A DNA stretch of 64,000 nt, from the NCBI RefSeq assembly GCF_000987955.1, contig NZ_LAZU01000037.1:248001-312000 (forward strand), given 5' to 3'. The stretch is from Paenibacillus sp. DMB20 (GTDB lineage: Bacteria > Bacillota > Bacilli > Paenibacillales > Paenibacillaceae). Both the position numbers and the translations under genes were made by a program. A model generated the notes under the pieces. It did not search any database. It was not told the DNA's origin and worked only from the letters and a program-made list of their open reading frames with translations. Shown here piece after piece: positions 62,356-64,000 of this stretch. Every line of letters begins with the position of its first letter. Positions within the stretch are counted from its first letter, which is position 1.

Positions 62356-63813
62356 TTAATGAGAACTCAGTTTGGCGTTAGCGCGGGGATAGACGGCCAC
62401 ACGGTCGACGATTTTTTGGCTCGGGGAGTTCAGTCCCTTGATCGTCACCTCGTTATGGTTCTCGCGGTATTTCAGAACCACTTTGTCAATGGCGCCCACG
62501 GCGGAATCATCCCATACGTGGGAACCGGAAAAATCGATGAGAATCCGGGTATTTTCCGACGAGAAGTCAAACGCCTCCACAAAGCCTTCAACGGAAGCAA
62601 AAAACAACGGACCTCTGACTTCGAAAACAGCCATATCATGCTCTCTGCGTTCAAATACCTCAAGCTTGGAAATTTTGGCCACAAAGAAAATGGCACTTAA
62701 AACAACTCCCGCCAGCACGCCCTTGGACAGATCGTGAGTAAACACCACGATCATGACCGTTGTCAGCATAACGACCGCATCCCCCTTGGGGGCTTTCCGC
62801 AAGTAGGTGAACGAGGACCAATCGAACGTACCGACGGAGACCATAATCATAATGCCGACGAGCACCGGCATCGGAATTTGCACGACCAGATCCCCGAGCA
62901 CGAGAATGAGAAACATGAGGAACATCCCCGCCACGAAGGTCGATAATCTTCCGCGTCCGCCGGACTTCACGTTAATCACGGACTGGCCGATCATCGCGCA
63001 CCCGGCCATTCCGCCGAAAAATCCGTTGACGATATTGGCGATTCCCTGTCCGCGGGCTTCGCGGTTTTTATCGCTGTCCGTATCCGTCATATCATCCACG
63101 ATCGACGCGGTCAGCAGCGACTCCAGCAAACCTACGACAGCCAAAGCCAGGGAATACGGAAAAATAATGCCCAGCGTTTCGAAGTTAAACGGAACCGCCG
63201 GTATCAAAAAGGACGGAAGGGATTGGGTAATGTTGCCCAAGTCCCCTACGGTCCGCAGGCCCAGTCCCGAGAATATCGACACCGACGTTAAAACGATAAT
63301 GGCAATAAGCGGGGCCGGGACCGATTTAATAAACCGGGGCAAAATGTACACAATCGCCAGGGTGACGGCTACAAACACGTAGGTCATCCCGGAGATACCC
63401 CAGAAATGGGGCACCTGTGCCATGAAAATCAAAATGGCCAGCGCGTTGACAAACCCGATCATGACCGCTCTGGGGATGAATTTCATCAGTTTGGCGATCT
63501 TCAGCACGCCGAACAGCAGCTGAATCAATCCCGTAAGAATGGTAGCCGCCAGCAAATACTGAAGCCCGTGCTCCTTAACCAACGGAGCCATAACCAGCGC
63601 CATGGCTCCGGTTGCGGCGGATATCATGCCCGGTCGCCCTCCGACAAAGGAAATCATGACGGCAATGCAGAAGGAAGCGTATAGTCCCACCATGGGATCG
63701 ACGCCCGCAATGATGGAAAAGGCAATCGCCTCGGGAATAAGCGCCAAGGCCACGACGATGCCGGAGAGTATGTCTCCCCTCACATTGCAAAACCATTCTC
63801 CTTGATCTAACAC
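62356..63813 (-). CDS. SulP/SLC26-family anion transporter with STAS domain
   Basis: A 485-aa membrane protein. About ten to twelve helices include the family motif region ALIPEAIAFSIIAGVDPMVGLYAS and GMAGCAMIGQSVINVKSGGRGR. A C-terminal STAS domain (MAVFEVRGPLFFASVEGFVE, RILIDFSGSHVWDDSAV) ends the protein. It probably transports sulfate, bicarbonate or a dicarboxylate. The substrate cannot be told by eye. Translation may start at an ATG at 63879, but the GTG at 63813 has GGAGG 5 bases upstream, so I use it. Confidence 0.9.
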   Translation of the reverse strand: MLDQGEWFCNVRGDILSGIVVALALIPEAIAFSIIAGVDPMVGLYASFCIAVMISFVGGRPGMISAATGAMALVMAPLVKEHGLQYLLAATILTGLIQLLFGVLKIAKLMKFIPRAVMIGFVNALAILIFMAQVPHFWGISGMTYVFVAVTLAIVYILPRFIKSVPAPLIAIIVLTSVSIFSGLGLRTVGDLGNITQSLPSFLIPAVPFNFETLGIIFPYSLALAVVGLLESLLTASIVDDMTDTDSDKNREARGQGIANIVNGFFGGMAGCAMIGQSVINVKSGGRGRLSTFVAGMFLMFLILVLGDLVVQIPMPVLVGIMIMVSVGTFDWSSFTYLRKAPKGDAVVMLTTVMIVVFTHDLSKGVLAGVVLSAIFFVAKISKLEVFERREHDMAVFEVRGPLFFASVEGFVEAFDFSSENTRILIDFSGSHVWDDSAVGAIDKVVLKYRENHNEVTIKGLNSPSQKIVDRVAVYPRANAKLSSH

Positions 63814-63985
63814 GTTCTCCTCCACACCTCTTTGTTTATTTTTTCGGTTGTAAGTCTCATAAAAGTCAAGACCGCTCATTTCGAATAGAAACAGTGTATC
63901 ACCGATGATCCCTAAATAGAACCTTTTTGGTCCTCTTTTTTATGATATGATAATAAAAATGCATGGAAACCTAAGGAGCGCGGAT

Positions 63986-64000
63986 ATGCTTATTGGATAT
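63986..64000 (+). CDS. Start of a gene cut by the window edge (MLIGY...)
   Basis: An ATG with AAGGAG 9 bases upstream begins MLIGY and runs off the end. MLIGY is a common N-terminus of serine recombinases (resolvase/invertase family), but five residues cannot support an assignment. Confidence 0.45.

Noticed and set aside
63986..64000. Serine recombinase start (MLIGY) at the right edge, possibly a mobile element boundary
   Set aside because: Five residues are too few. The frame is listed only as a truncated gene start.
1..64000. tRNA, rRNA, prophage, insertion sequence or toxin-antitoxin loci
   Set aside because: No tRNA-like cloverleaf, rRNA segment, transposase or phage gene was recognised in a read of both strands.

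Overview
The window looks like a chromosomal segment of a facultatively anaerobic, endospore-former-type Firmicute, most likely Paenibacillus or a close relative. The evidence is strong AGGAGG-type ribosome binding sites, a YesMN-controlled sugar ABC operon, stalk-domain (copper amine oxidase N-like) protein, TerC under a yybP-ykoY leader, a Bacillus-type Fnr with a C-terminal cysteine cluster, many small Bacillales-type orphans and moderate GC. No rRNA, tRNA, CRISPR array or prophage was seen. Most genes lie on the minus strand.

Layout. 1-8.8 kb: a truncated stalk-domain protein, then a six-gene minus operon (lipoprotein binding protein, two permeases, YesM-like kinase, YesN-like regulator, GH3 N-acetylglucosaminidase) with a cre-like site in its promoter. 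8.9-12.3 kb: pflB-pflA. 12.3-14.3 kb: a chemoreceptor, a 190-bp inverted-repeat element and a small orphan. 14.4-21.6 kb: a two-module non-ribosomal peptide synthetase with a terminal reductase, preceded by a c-di-GMP-I riboswitch and terminator. 21.8-29.9 kb: adhE, fnr, a 52-aa protein and a nirB-nirD-nirC operon. 30-38.3 kb: a secreted phosphodiesterase, a HxlR regulator and a sugar/inositol-type catabolic cluster (ThuA, isomerase, two Gfo/Idh/MocA oxidoreductases) with a divergent AraC regulator. 38.4-48 kb: TerC with its manganese riboswitch, TVP38, MsrAB, YitT, flavohemoglobin hmp, a Crp/Fnr paralogue and a YhgE-type membrane protein. 48.1-56.3 kb: a six-gene synthase-dependent exopolysaccharide operon. 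57-57.9 kb: two immunity-like genes. 58-62.1 kb: alpha-L-fucosidase, beta-galactosidase and AraC. 62.3-63.9 kb: a SulP transporter.

Two regulatory themes tie the region together. First, oxygen: the window encodes Fnr, and pfl, adhE, nir and hmp each have a TGTGA-N6-TCACA-like site centred about 41.5-42.5 bp upstream of the start predicted from a -10 box, the class II activator position. This couples mixed-acid/ethanol fermentation, nitrite reduction and NO detoxification. Second, c-di-GMP: the peptide synthetase carries a c-di-GMP riboswitch, and the exopolysaccharide operon contains a GGDEF-like/receiver protein whose phospho-acceptor Asp is a Glu.

The peptide synthetase is the most novel item. 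Read by hand, its adenylation pockets give near-exact Leu and Pro codes, so it is predicted to release a Leu-Pro aldehyde that could close to a bicyclic pyrrolo-pyrazinone imine. Five genes are broken by single-base frameshifts, and four of these are loss of one G from a GG pair. That could be real decay or an assembly artefact and should be settled before drawing functional conclusions.
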